The notes under the pieces were generated by a model that worked only from the letters and a program-made list of their open reading frames with translations, did no database searches and had not been told where the DNA came from. The position numbers and the translations under genes were made by a program. Positions 1 through 13,284 of a stretch of 64,000 nt of DNA are shown one piece after another (position 1 is the first letter of the stretch; each line of letters opens with the position of its first letter). The stretch comes from Rhea pennata (Eukaryota; Chordata; Aves; Rheiformes; Rheidae): positions 9,124,001 to 9,188,000 of the forward strand of contig NC_084682.1 in the NCBI RefSeq assembly GCF_028389875.1, read 5' to 3'.

Positions 1-39
1 AATAATCCCACCCCATCTCTTTCTGCAGGAAGGACTCAC

Positions 40-3000
40 CAGTCTTTTTTTTCTTGGGTTCCTTGCTAAATGCCCTCTCTGTGCAGTCCAGAAGATCACT
101 CAGAAGTTCCATTGTTTCAGCTGGATTCTGTTTGATAGCAAACAAACCCCCCATCCTGTGAATTCCCTACTACCAACAGCAACAAAAGGAACATATTCTG
201 TATCCAAGGATCTCTTCAAACAGGTACAGATTAAAATCAGCTACTATGACCCCTTTGCAGAAAAAAAATATGAAAAAAGTAGGAACTGTTCCAGCAAGTC
301 AAAGGCAAAACATGCTCAGGCAAAGCTTTGCCCCCGTAAATCGATGTCTACATCAGCGTAAGAATCACAGCTTATTAGCTGCCAATTTTCCATTTAAGAA
401 GCTAGAGGCTTCGAAAGAATGGATCTCTGAACACAAAGCTGGTTATTCAGAAACTGCAGCAGTTATTAGCCCATTGTACACCATTCAAACAAGTTCCAGA
501 GGTGTTACCTTGAAAAGATGAATGGCCATTAAAAGTAGAAGTTGCTGGAAAGCAAAGATTTTGGCACTGTCTGATTTATTTTCCTCCTTCTGCAGATTCG
601 TCACAGACTGAAGTGTTCTAAGGAAAGAAAAGCTATGAGTCTTTCGCAATTACAACAGTAAATCCTGTCTTACGATCAAATTGAAAACATAACCACAGCC
701 ACTCTACCATTTTCTGTACTCAACATTTAATTTATAGATACTAGGCTTACACATGTAGGATAAAATCTTAACTCAACAATAGTGTCTCACCCTCTGTGTA
801 GCTTATGAAAACCTTTGCATTTCAGCACAGGCTAAATTCTTAATACTACAGTCAAGGTGTAGACCTTCATGGGAGACCAAGTTAAGAAAAGGGCAAGTTA
901 GAGTCACTAGGAAGTTAGAACAGACATTACTAGCAGAAAAATATTAGCAGGCTTGGAATTGAGTTTGGGAGAATGATTATGAATGAAAACAGAAAAGGAC
1001 ATGGCCACCTACAGACACACAGAAAGAACAAGAAAAGAGTGGGGTGAGAGATAACAAGACAACCCAGAACCCAGGCCTAGGTGCTGCATCCTCAATAAAC
1101 AGAAGAGAGAGAACTGTTACTGCCTATGAAACAGTTCCACTACAGTAACCGAGACAATTAGAGGAGGACTGAAAAATACAGGCTATATGCTTTTATTGGC
1201 CCAAAGAGAAATATAACCAGGGCTTTTCCACCTTCCTCATCCCACGAACTCAGCATTCAGCTTCCCAAAACTCTCACCTCTCCCAAGCATCCCTCTGTTC
1301 CTTAGTAAAAGGCTTCACAGCTTTGACATGCTTCTCGCTGGAAAGCAGCTCATTAGCATACTCAACAAGAAGGAGGATCCAGAGCTTCCCATCTGCAGTC
1401 ACGCCATGGGTGTGCTTCTCCCTCAAGGCTGCAGCCTCTGGTGTATCTCCCAAGACTGTCAGGGTGTTTAAAGTCTGAAGTAACCTGCAAAGGAAGCAAC
1501 CAACATGTTCACATGAGAAGAACCAGACGGCCTTTTCCTCTTCAGAATATCCAACACAGGCAGAGCACTCTCACCTCAGAGCTCTGGTCACACACTTCAA
1601 GCCAGATTCACAGGGCTTAAGTTTCAACCTGTGCATGTATCCAAACACAGTAAGGACACACTCCCAATGTATCATTTTGGTGAAAAATTATGGTAAAAAA
1701 CTTCATAACTCATTGTCATTAGTGCTGACCCAAATTTGTCAAAGCCAAACTGGGCACCAGTGCCAGTTTGACTCTATTCACCACTGTGTTAAGGGAAACA
1801 CAAAGCAGGGAGCCAAGTGGAACCAGCACTCCAAATCTAGGTCTCAGTTCTTGAGTTAAACAGCTTTGTCAAGCTACTGAATGACATTATTCACAAGCTA
1901 CTCTATTTCACAACCCAAAATGTAATAACAGCTATCCTCTACAATCCAATCTTACAGCTGGGAACTGGAACACAGGTGAAATTGAGTGAAATTAAATATA
2001 CTTTAATTTTAATTTATTAACAAAAAAGATTAATTACTAATTTATTTTAATTTACTTCTCAAAAATATATATTTCCATTTCTGAAAGTGTCCCCCATTCT
2101 GTGTCCCACTATGTCCTGTGCTGTCCTTCAGCAGTGTTTGGAGCACCTTCCCAGGAATTGCCTGTTCAAAGTGTTATTACAGTTCTGTTTCCATTGTTCA
2201 ACTCTTTCTCCCTCAGCACAGGGAGGGCTGTGGATCAATCAGCAGCTCACATGCAGAGTGGACAAAAAGCCAACAGCAACCCATGTCCCCACCACCCCTC
2301 TCCTACATCCTCTCATCTCTAGCTTCTAACAGGGGCAAGAGAAATCAGATGAGAAAAAGCAGTTTAAACTCAACTCTGCATCTACCTGATCATTAGACAC
2401 ATATTCAGCAAGTTTGCCATGCAAAAATGTGATTTTGTTGGACACAAATTAAGAATATTTGGGAAATATTTCTAAGATTTCCTTTAAAAAAAAGTTAACT
2501 TCCTGCTCCTGGAGTCAAAAATAAACGCTTCAATAGCAGCTCAAACCTCTTGCCATGCCATTTACAGAGTGATCTTATCCTCAGGGAAGGAGAGAAATTT
2601 CCCTGTTTAAATCACACAAGCAAAATCCTTACCCAAAGAAGTAGTTTGCTGCCAGTGAATGAGCCTGTTCATCCAGAGGCTCTGATGGAAGGGCATTTGT
2701 CTCAGGTATTTGGGAAGCTTTTTTCTTGGTCTCAAAGAAAGCATGGAAGAAGCAAAACCTAGCACAGATAGAAGAGAAAAAAAAAAAGGGAGTTAGCTTG
2801 GAAATAATAGAGCAAAAATAGCCTGTGTGTGCAAATCAAATAGAATACCACACCACACATTTACCTAGCATTTTTATTCAAGAATGTGCTGAAAAACGTC
2901 ACTATTTACAATAAGCCCCTTTCCTCAAGGTACACAAGGTAAAGAGAGAAGAATGCTCAGGACTTCACACAAGTAGAAGTGCAACACTTCAGGCAACACA

Positions 3001-6000
3001 GTACAGCACTCTTCTCAGGCTGTCAGATTTGCATCATATTCTCCAAGAAATTTAAACTGACCGATAAATACTACCAAGATTTGATACAAGGTTTAGAAAT
3101 AATATCTTCAAAACAGTCTAGGTAACCAGGAACCTAAAGCTTACTGAAAACAAATGAGGCTGAGTTGATTTTAGGTGCCTAAATTACTTATGCCAAAAGT
3201 TTAGAGAAGTTATTTTTGAAAACAGAACCTGGTCTTCTAACTGACTAGATGTTCTAGAATATTTCTACCAATCAATTTGTCTAGTCCCATGGAGACAATT
3301 TAGCTCAATAGCACTACTCCAGCTAAACAGAATTATTCCAACTACACATGACATTAAACAATCTTTAAGTCATTCCCACCTGGAAATGTCCATTACAAGG
3401 TTCTCTTCTTTCTTCACTGGGCTTTCAATGATACTAACAAGTCGGTGGATGATCCATTTTCTTAATCGAGCCATCTTATGTTGAGTTCTTTCAATAAACA
3501 AGCGGACACAATCAGTAGTTTGAACACTACACTGAATTAATTACACAAACAACAGTCAACTGCAACAAGAGGCGATACTGAGTGTAGTTCTGTGGGGACC
3601 TCCTGCCATTCAGAGGATTGAGGTTAAAGATGGCAAAGTGGGTTATGCAAAAAGAAAGCAACAGGTACAAAAGAAGAGAAATAACCTTCTCACTATAGAA
3701 AAGATGGTCCATCTTACTCCGCAGAGGTACTGCATTCTACCAAAAAGCACCTCAAAAAACTGCAGTACTGCACCTGTAAGTTTATTATACTGACAACGTA
3801 TAACACAGAGACATGCTGCTTTAACAATTTATGTTGTTTGAAAGAGGTCTCCCTGCAAGTAACCCAGTATCCACAGCACCAAGCTGGGATATTCACTGAG
3901 CAGCGCCAAAAAGGTTGATAAAACATTTTTCTGAGAAGTTTTCCTAGCTGGAAATTGCTACAAACGCATACCAAGTATTTACAGGCTACTCTTGGGACAT
4001 GGAATTAAGTAATCTACTACATTTGTCTTGCCCTGGCAAGAGTCACGTGCCAGGGATAAATCTTCTGAGACAGAGGAAACAGAACAGGAGATAATGGCCT
4101 GCTCACAGCAACGGAAGCAGCGACTGCAAACATTGACGGTCCAAATCAAACTTTGCACAGGTGGCTGTTCTAATCACAGGTCAGAAAAAGAAGAGCAAGG
4201 TGCACCATTAATACACTCACATGTTTACAGTTTCTTGGTTCTGTTTTTGCCGGTTAGTTGAAAAGTCTAAACAACAGTCCAAGTCTGGTCTAAGGAACAT
4301 GTCTTTGAGCCAGTCAACGTATTTCTGCAATGCCACTGGCTGCAAGTGTCTCACTACCCTCCAAATGCTGGGTACCACTGGATAACCTTGATTGGTGAGA
4401 GTAGAGAAGCCGATCATCACTGCCAGCTGCTTCTCCGGATCATCACAGCTATTCAGAAATGCATCTACATATGCTTCCATCTCTGGAGCAAATTTAAATC
4501 GGTTTGGAAGCTGAAACAGAGTCCAAACAAGCAGGTTAGAAAACTCGCAATGAGTCTTGAGCATCTATTGGAACTCAAATCACTGTACAGATCTGGTTGC
4601 AATGTGAAAATTAAAGTCATCTGTCTGAACATTTACCATAAAAGATACTGCAACCCATCAGTTTCATCCTATGGTCAGCCACGCTGCTTCCTCACATACT
4701 TAGCAGGAGGAAACTACAGAATCCTGGTATGTACCAACGTCAGCTCTTCAGTTTGGACTTTCCCAAACAGTCAAACTTCAGCAGGCTGGACTACATGCTG
4801 GCCATGGCCAGTGCAGGTACGCTCATAGGCTGGGGGAGAGGCCCAGAAATTACTCACACCATCTGTCTTGTTTGCCCATTTATTCAAAAAATGCCCCTAC
4901 ATCAATTCTGCTCTCATCTAGCAGCTCTGGGGCCTGAAAATCTACAGTGGGTAGAAGAAATTCCATCTTTTCTCTCTTCTGTTTCAGAAGTGTTGAGGTA
5001 TTCTGAAAGGAGAGGGGAATTGATAGGTTCAACTTCAACCTTCAACATGTTCTGAAGGGTCACTGTTTTGTGCTAAGGCCTATCCTCGGTCCTGCCACTG
5101 ATGTGCATGGCATACAGATGGCTGGCTGCTGGCCTTGGAATGTCATCCACTAGCACATGGACTACCAGAACATGCCCCATTTTACCCAACAGTGCCATTT
5201 CCTGGTGTTCTTTCACAGCCCACAGTGTTCATTCTCCTTCCACTTATTCTGGAAAAAACCAAATGTGTAACTGGAGAAACCTTAAAGAGTGCAAGCTGCG
5301 GCTTCATTCCAAAAATGTAATGCAACTTTAGTAAATTAATAAACCAATTTGTTTTGCATAGTGTCATGTTCGATACAGTGACCTGGTGGCAGCAGAAACA
5401 GTAATGAAAGAGAATACTGGTCTTTAAATAAAGGGTCTACAAATACCTAAGTAATTATAAATCCAGCCAAGCATAACACACATACCACTGCAAGAGATTT
5501 CATACAAAGCACAACCTAGCAAGCTCTTGCTTTCACTCTGTTGGTAAGTCCATACTTGTGCATCAGTATGAAAGCCATAAAAAATCTCCAGGAGAATCTT
5601 TACCGTAAACAGGCTAATAACTCACAACAGGGCTTTCATCAATCATCTCTCAATAAAAGCAAACCAAGTGCTCCCCTGTTAAAAGCCTGAATTCGAGAAG
5701 ATGACAATTGTCAGTCAGTATCAGATTAAAGCTTCATCTAGTTCCAACTCCAACAGCAACCAGAATCCCAAAAGAAAGTGTAAGATAACAGCATTTGTTT
5801 TCCAATTAAGGAACAAAAGGAATAAAAGTCCTAGGGAACAAAAAGGAACAAAAGGAACATAAAAGTCAACCTAACACTTTTTCTAACACCTCCCCATCAT
5901 CACCAGTACTAAGGTCCTCACTTTCAGCCTAGTCAGAGAGTCTTTTAGTCTTCAGTGGGTTTATATGTTTCTGACAGAAATTAAATTAATAAATCTTTTG

Positions 6001-8528
6001 ATGCACATGGTAGAACACAGCCTAGTTCACTCTGCAAGAGCCATACAAAACAAGGTACAATAAAACAACTGAGTGTGCAGATAAGCCCTGGAGAAAGTTA
6101 TTCCATTAAGAGAGGCATCACAGTAAGCATTTTTCCAGAGAAAAACTGCGTTTCTGCTGTTGTTTTGGTACCAGGACAGAAAGGCTGCAGAGTCCCTCCT
6201 CTTCCAAGAGAAGGCAACAGGTTTGAGGCCCACATCACAGGGATTAACGTTAAGTTAGCCATAAAGGCTAAGTTTTAGTCTCCAGTGTTCCCTTTTATTC
6301 TTCCTCCTCTTATTGCAAGGCTGTGCTGTTTGTTTTCTTCCCAGAAAGGAAGGAGAGAGGAGGATTTCCAAAATCCAATATCCAAATCAAGTTTGAATTT
6401 AAGCCCCAGAGGTGTTTCTCAAACACAGCAGTGAAGTACACAAAACCATGAGTTATCCCTCTTTGCTTTGCCTTCAAATGCTCATGCAGCACCCAGCACA
6501 ATTACAGCTAAAAAAGAAGCTTCTGGACATGCAAAATCAAAAGCACTGTTAAAGGCTGACATATGACATTGTCAATCTGCTGAGGGTGGCCCTTACCCTG
6601 CTTTCACAACCATTACAGCTTTCTCAGCAACATCAATGAAAGCAGGTGGGTCAGTGCTGAACAATTTCAAAACCCCCTGAAGTTAGTCTGAATAACAGCA
6701 CACATTAGATAATGAAGATCAAATACAGGCTATACTCAGCCAGTTACAACGAACAATCATACAATAACCTTGTTTTTCATAAAAATAAAAGGTCTAGAAC
6801 TACATAAACTTTACTTACACAAAAACATCAGCAACCAGGATTTGGGAGGGGGAGATTTGTTATTCAACACTGTGCCTTTAATCATAAGCATGCAGTATTC
6901 TCAGAACACCTACCTGAGTTATTACCACATGTTCTCCATAGTGCTGCATCACCTGCCCTTTAAGAACCATCCGTAGCTGATCCAGGGACAACAACGGGAG
7001 AGCACTGCCCAGCAACCGGTAGCACATGTAACTGAGTGGAAACAAAGCAGATTCCCTCAGGTAGAGGCACAGCAGTGAAACCACACAGAAGGGTAAGACA
7101 GAGAAAAAAACGGTGGTGGGACAGGCTGCATGGAGCATGCAAAAAAAAAGGCCAAAATACCCCAATTGCCAGTGTTCAAAAGTCCTACTGCCATAAGCAA
7201 TTCCTATGACTGAGACAGTTGTAAGATCTTGCCTCATAATGTGTCCTTTGGTCTCCAGAAATAGATGAGTCTTCATCAGCACTTCCTTCATCAATTAAGA
7301 CAATTTCTGGATCTCTTCTGCTCAGGTTTCTATCTCCACAGACCTTGTAAGAACTTACCTATATTTGCAACTTGCCGCCAAATTTGACAAAAATTGCCCA
7401 ACAGGCTCAAGTGTGATTAAATGGATAGCATCAGCCTCACTCCTCTAGGACCAGGGCTAAAAAAGCAGCACTTTTGAGCACACAAAGGGAATTTTAGACT
7501 TGTCTAGATACAGATTTGAGCCAAGTTACATGAGACTTAAACTGCTCAGGCCTGGAAAACATTTTCCCAGCGACATTCATGTAATAACAAAACTCTTTAA
7601 AAGTGCAGCTCTGCAATTCTTAAACTCTTGATTTTAGAAAGATTTCAACCAGGCCACAGACTACCTTGCTATGGGCCAAATGAATGATGCTCTTCTGAAA
7701 CGCTCATAAATTTGTATTAAAGATTTTGCAGTATTTTTATACAGCACCAGACCTAACAGACATCTCAGAGAATCTTACAAATATCTAGTATTAGTCTTGT
7801 ATAATAGGCTGAAATAGTTATTTGTTATGATTTCCAACTACAGCCACATCCTTTTTAAAAACATGGACCACAGACTCAAACCAACGGAGCCCGATAACAG
7901 TGAGGCATTTCAAAAGAGTCCATCAGACAAAGCACAAACTCAGCAGTATTAAATACAAATTTTTGTCTACATGGGAACTGCAGTGCTAAAATAGCAAAGC
8001 AGAACGACTCTCCCTCCCAGCCACTTGGAGGAAACAGTTCAGTTTAGGCTTGTAGGAGCAAGCTAACACCTTTACACCTGATGAAGTTCATCAACTTTAT
8101 TTGTTGTTCTAACTAAATTTAGGCCAAAAGTAGTTAAATGTCGCAATTCTAATAGAAGTCTTACTGATAACTTCTGGATTTAGGCTTCCTATTAAGTTTC
8201 TCACAAACACTTGAATAATCAAAAGCAAATGTTCTCACACTGTTCATGAGAAACCATCTGTTCCATTCTACCCCAGCAGAAGGGCAAGAAACATAATAAT
8301 CACATAATACTGAAAACAAAAAGCCAGTTTGCTTTAAAACAAACCTCGCAGGTCCTGATTTCTCCTTGACTAGCCCATTCTCCACAGCTTCTTTCCAGAA
8401 GAGTTCAAAAGCACCTTCCTTCAGTGAAACTTGTAGCAAATCATACCCCACACCAGGCAATTTCTTGTCCTTTTTCTCAGACTTGGCAGCACTTTGCAGA
8501 AGTTCTACAAGTCTAGAAAAAAAAAAAA

Positions 8529-8559
<31 letters not shown>

Positions 8560-11500
8560 ATATGAGAAATCTGACCCGGAAAAGGATTGCTGAAGGCGAA
8601 ATTCATCCTGCTGAAGGTAGCAGAACATTTCCAGAGCACCAAAGGCTGCAGACAGCCAGTGCCTCTTGGGAGGGAAACCAGAGCTATCTATAATTTAGGA
8701 ATCTGCACAAAAGTGAGAGCCTAACCCTTACAGAACCTGGTGAATACAAGCAGGTATTAGAATGAAAGCCACATTTCTGTCACTGCTAGCCAAGAGGCTG
8801 AGAACATTGAATTTTATGTTCCTTATTGAAAAACTTACCTGGGAATATTCTCCTCATTTACAATAGTAGGTGAGCCGAACAGCTTCTTCAGTTTTTTAGG
8901 TTTCAGAACCCCAGGGAACTTCTGTATGCCCACAAGCAAAAGATGCAAGTTCTCTGGAGATTTGAAGGCTGAAGTGAGGTCAGCTTGCAAGGTGCCAAAT
9001 AGGACCTCCTCAAACACAGCTTCAGGAACCTAGACAGCAATGCAGATGAGAGAGCATGCAAGAAACATCTGATGGTGTTTTACTAGGTCACTGTAGTACA
9101 TTCGTAAAATGCTCTACAGTGCAGATATTTTAAAAACCTGTGCTGTTCTGGAAGCTTTAGAAATTCTCTTAATGATGATGCAACCAAAAATAAATAGCGA
9201 ATCTGTGTCCAGTATTGCCATACAGGCCCCAAGCGTTTAACTACATGGAGGACAACCTGTTGTCATTAAATAGCAATTCTGTCAGCTGCAATTGCTCTGT
9301 TGCTGTCTGACTGCTCCTGTCTGTACTGTCTGTCCTGTCTGAGGACAAAACATCCTTCTACTAGCTTTCAATAACATTATCTAAAAAAGAGCTACTTACT
9401 TCAATAGGATTTACTGGCAAACTACTGCATTCAATGTTTTAGAGAAAACTGGATCTAATGTTTTCCTCAGTAAAATAAAAAAAAAGCATTAAAACTGCTT
9501 TCACTTGTATTTATTAAAAGATAGGATTCAAAATACATTAAAACCTAATATCAAAATTAGGTGACAAGGAATATTTCCATACAAAGTATTGCTTAATTTT
9601 GATTTAATGCTGTTAGTCTTCATCACTACCAACAATATCCATGCAAACCAAGGAAACTTGGTTTTTCCTTTTACTGCCTACTCAGACTTCCTTTATTCCC
9701 TGTTCCTACATTCCTTTCACTCCCAATAGCCCAAAATTCAGCCTTGGGCCCAAAAAACATATTAGAAATCTGGTGCATATATGACGAGCTTTGTTGTCCA
9801 GAGTTTTCAGCATATCTGTCTTCAAAAGAGCAGAGGGTCTAATGTGCCTCCCAAATATGTCAACTGGGAGAAGTCAGAATAAGGGTTTGTCCATGATGAA
9901 AGCAGACTAGGCTAAACTAGAGCATCCTCTGCAGAATAAAGGCATCTGCCACAAACAAATGCAGAAAAATATCTGTTGCATTTTAAATTTACTCTTCCAC
10001 AACCCCTCCTCTTACTTTCAACTACAAACAAACCAATGAAAAAACAGTCCTCCAAGCAAAGTCCTCCCTCCCATCCAACACATACTGTGTCTATACCTCA
10101 GAAAGGATGTCAACAAGAGTTTTTCCAGGGAGATCTTTGAGGTGTGCCTGGTGATGTGACAATTGCTGGAGAAGCTGGATGCTTTCCAGCAGAGCTTTCT
10201 GGTCCTGCAAAGTCAAAAATAAAGACTATATATCTAAGGTTAAGCTGAAAGCTCAGTTAATAATCTACTCTGAGACCCACATGTCTGCTTACAATAGGAA
10301 GCATACACAATTGCTTCCTGATACACAACTCAGTTCTTCCCAATATGGTGTTTCCCGGCTGTATATGATAAAAGATCCCTGCATTCAAGGTGAATTAGGG
10401 ACTTCACATACTATCTGACACAGCTCTCATATTTCTGGTAATCACTTAATCCATCCTCCTCCCCAGCTCCATCTAGTCTCCTCAAGCCTGATTTACTGTT
10501 ATTTCATCTACGTACATTTTCTTAACTACCCCTTTTCTTCTTTTCTTCCCATCTTTAACTTCCAGCTGAGAATATCACTTGACACCATGAAGCTTAAGTT
10601 GTTGGTGACCAACTGTTAACTTCTGGATTCATATGATCCCTTTCGCATGAGCATCAAAGTATCTCACAGTTGATTCTCGCCACACTTTTCCAAACACACA
10701 ATGCTAACACCTTTGTTATGTATCAGGAATAGACATTTAAAAGGCACAGAAAGCCTAAGGAAAAGGCAAAAGAAGTGAACTGGACTTGATGCTTCAAAGT
10801 CTCATCTCATGCACTAGCCAGTGAGCCAGCCTTTCTCTCTAGATCCTCTCTCCATTTCAAGACAACTTCAGAACCATTACTGACAAATACCATAACAATA
10901 CTAAAGTTACCTTAATAAGCCGGCCCGATTGAAATAGAGCCATAACTCCAAAAAAGTTTCCAAAAGCAGCATTTCTCACAAGTTTCTGAAAAGATAAAAA
11001 ATAAAATAAATAAATAAATAAAAACAGAGTAGCAATCCACCCCACTGATGGGTTAGATCTCACATTCAGCTGCAGCTCCTACTAGAAGAACAAATTGGAA
11101 GATCTGGTCTTGAATGTCCTTTCATATGAAGATAATACAGCCAAGAGCAACTCTCCACACTATATTTAAGAACCACTATCCTAGGCTGCTTTTCAGTCAA
11201 GTAAGACAACGCTAGATGACAATACCATCAATTTTTAAAAATATTTCAAGTCCCGTTACAGACATTTATCTTAGAAATAACTGCAGAAGCGATGGCATCC
11301 AGATGTCAGGCCTTCAAAGAACCGAAGGCAGTTAATTCAGCCTAGCTGCTTCGCTATGAGCCCACTCACCTTCTTCACTTTTTCCAGATTGTGTTTCTCT
11401 TTTATCTGCTCCAGGACACTGCACAGCGGAACCTCCTCGAAAGCCTGCAAAACCTGGGGAGACGGGGGAGACGCAGCGCTCGCACCCTGCGGTGCTTTAG

Positions 11501-12016
11501 GGAGCTGAGCCACAGCCGAGCTGAGCCACAGCAGAGACGCGCTGCCCCACGGCAACGCCGGGCAAACGCGGCTCAGAACAGGGAACGGCCGGAGGCAGCA
11601 CCCGGGCCGCTCGGGGCACACCGACCTGCGCCAGGGCCAGGCTGAAGCCGGGCCGCGCTGCCTCGCGGGTGGCCGCCAGTCCCTCCACCAGGCGCCTCAG
11701 CGCGTACTGCAGCTCGCCGTCCTGCAAGAGAGGGACAGGCCGCCGCCGTGCTCGCTCGCCGCCGCGCCGCGCCGCCGCCCCGCCGCCGCCCCGGCCCCGG
11801 CCCCGGCCTCACCTTCCCGCCGTCCCGCAGGTGCCGCAGGAGGCTCTCGGTGGCGGCCAGCCGCACCTCCTGCTCGGGCTTGGCGATGTCCCAGAAGAGG
11901 TCGAGGAAGGCGCGGCCCTGCCGCAGCACCCCGCGGGGGTCGGCGCCCGCCGCGCCGCGCGGCTCCCGCTCCGCCACGTCCGTGCTGCCGCCGCCGCGGG
12001 GCTCCCGCTCCGCCAT
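40..12016 (-). CDS. MYBBP1A: MYBBP1A, Myb-binding protein 1A, 5' half (exons 1-14; gene continues past the left edge)
   Basis: Coding exons in transcription order: 12016-11813, 11721-11626, 11453-11370, 10985-10911, 10204-10097, 9029-8839, 8512-8345, 7031-6914, 4510-4221, 3487-3380, 2758-2633, 1484-1278, 617-509, 127-40. Together they encode about 657 residues with phase kept at every junction; the human protein has about 1,330, so the C-terminal half is missing. Diagnostic blocks shared with human are FWDIAKPEQE (residues 41-50), ALFQSGRL in exon 4, LPLL and HYGEH in exon 8, FKFAPEM and DFSTN in exon 9, and RKWII in exon 10. Exon 14 ends in a basic KKKK run. The family (DNA_pol_phi/Pol5-like) is nucleolar: it represses Pol I transcription and rRNA processing, binds MYB, and activates p53 on nucleolar stress. 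The start at 12016 is chosen because it lies just before the conserved block in a good Kozak context (G at -3 and +4). The frame stays open 84 codons further upstream, but only through repeat DNA. The exon 10 acceptor is the least certain site. Confidence 0.95.
8520..8562. repeat. A-run plus (TA)n microsatellite at MYBBP1A exon 7 acceptor
   Basis: A run of A followed by alternating TA starts only a few bases from the exon 7 acceptor (AG at 8513-8514). On the gene strand it supplies the T-rich tract before TCTAG. Confidence 0.9.
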
Positions 12017-12160
12017 GTCCGCGCCGCCGCCGCCGCGCACGTGGGGCCGCCGCCGCCGCCGGCCTGGCCCGGCCCGGCCCGCCCCTTCCGGGACAGCGCG
12101 GCCGCGCCCGGCCGGGCCCGCTCGCCGCGGCCTCCCCTCAGCGCCGCGCTGCCCTCGGCG
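11440..12160. promoter_or_regulatory. CpG island over MYBBP1A exons 1-2 and promoter
   Basis: This stretch is very rich in G, C and CpG, with no TATA box evident. It covers the first two exons, the tiny intron 1 (91 bases) and the 5' flank. It is the usual housekeeping promoter type. The borders are estimated by eye. Confidence 0.7.
12038..12043. promoter_or_regulatory. E-box CACGTG beside the MYBBP1A start
   Basis: A perfect palindromic CACGTG lies 22 bases upstream of the MYBBP1A ATG, inside the CpG island. It is the canonical MYC/MAX/USF site, which is common in ribosome-biogenesis promoters. An ETS-type CCTTCCGG lies at 12084-12091. Both are sequence matches only; use by MYBBP1A is inferred. 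Confidence 0.45.
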
Positions 12161-12915
12161 CCATGGCCTCCCGTCAGCCCCACGCACCTCCCGGCCCCAC
12201 GCCGCCCTCGGCCCCACGCAGCTCCCGGCCGCACGCTGCCCTCGGCCCCACGCTGCCCTCAGCGCCATGGCCTCCCGTCAGCCCCACGCACCTCCCGGCC
12301 CCAGGCCGCCCTCAGCGCCATGGCCTCCCGTCAGCCCCACGCACCTCCCGGCCCCAGGCCACCCTCAGCGCCATGGCCTCCCATCAGCTCCACGCACCTC
12401 CCGGCCCCACGCTGCCCTCGGCCCCACGCACTTCCCGGCCCCACGCTGCCCTCAGCACCATGGCCTCCTGTCAGCCCCACACACCTCCCGGCCCCGTGCT
12501 GCCCTCAGCCCCACGCACTTCCCAGCCCCACGCTGCCCTCGGCGCCATGGCCTCCCCTCACCCCCAGCATCTCCCGGCCCCACGCACCTCCTGGCCCCAC
12601 GTACTTCCCAGCCCCATGCACCTCCTGGCCCCACGCTGCCATCAGTGCCATGGCCTCCCCTCACCCCCCATGCATCTCCCAGCCCCACGCTGCCCTCAGC
12701 CCCACGCACCTCCTGGCAGCCCCACGCTGCCCTCAGCCCCACGCACCTCCCGGCCTCACGCTGCCCTCAGCGCCATGGCCTCTCCTCAGCCCTGTGCCCC
12801 CCTCTGTGTCATCCTCCCCTTGGCCCCACACACCCCCACAGCCTCCCCTTCACACCACGCTGCCCTCAGGGCCGCAGCCACCCCATAGCACCGTGGCCTC
12901 CCCTCCAGGGCTCCT
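12131..12915. repeat. GC-rich minisatellite between MYBBP1A and EIF4H
   Basis: This is a tandem array built from about 17-base C-rich subunits of the types CCCCACGCACCTCCCGG and CCCCACGCTGCCCTCAG, plus a 19-base unit carrying GCCATGGCCTCC. The ATGG marker recurs at 12163, 12267, 12320, 12373, 12460, 12547, 12650 and 12775. The spacings are 104, 53, 53, 87, 87, 103 and 125, so higher-order units of 53 bases gain or lose subunits of about 17 or 34. The right end decays gradually. Long stop-free frames on both strands follow from the C-rich repeat and are not taken as coding. Confidence 0.9.
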
Positions 12916-13260
12916 CTCTGCACCACCTTGTCCTCCCCTCCACGCAGCACCCGCACCGCAGGCTTCCCCTGCCCTCTGCTGCTTTGGGGGGCTGTTTCAG
13001 CCCTCCCCCTGGGGGGAAAAGCGGGGTTGTGTGGGGAGGAGGCTTAAAACTCCAACTCTGCTGGTGGCATAAAATCCTCCCTCCCTCCCTCCCCTCAGGC
13101 CGCTGCACAGGACGGGGCATCGGTGGTGGCAACCACAGGTACTCTGAGCTGCACCTCTGCCGTCGCTGTCCACCTCCACCAGCATGGGGTGAGCGGTGGC
13201 TCCCAGCCCAGGGCTGCCCCCAGAGTGGGCTCACATCAGATTTTAGTATTAATCTCGTTT

Positions 13261-13284
13261 AAAAAAAAAAAAAAAAAAAAAAAA
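13261..13284. repeat. Poly(A) run of 24
   Basis: This is an uninterrupted A24 in the intergenic block between MYBBP1A and EIF4H. No retrocopy could be recognised upstream of it. The rest of 12,916-13,730 holds no gene that I can see. Confidence 0.9.

Noticed and set aside
12017-12268. 84-codon in-frame N-terminal extension of MYBBP1A
   Set aside because: It runs through promoter and minisatellite DNA; the family start fits the ATG at 12016, just before the conserved block.
11669-13262. Plus-strand frames of 467 and 504 codons over the MYBBP1A promoter and minisatellite
   Set aside because: They are Pro/Ala/His-rich translations of a C-rich tandem repeat, overlap real MYBBP1A exons on the other strand, and show no domain.
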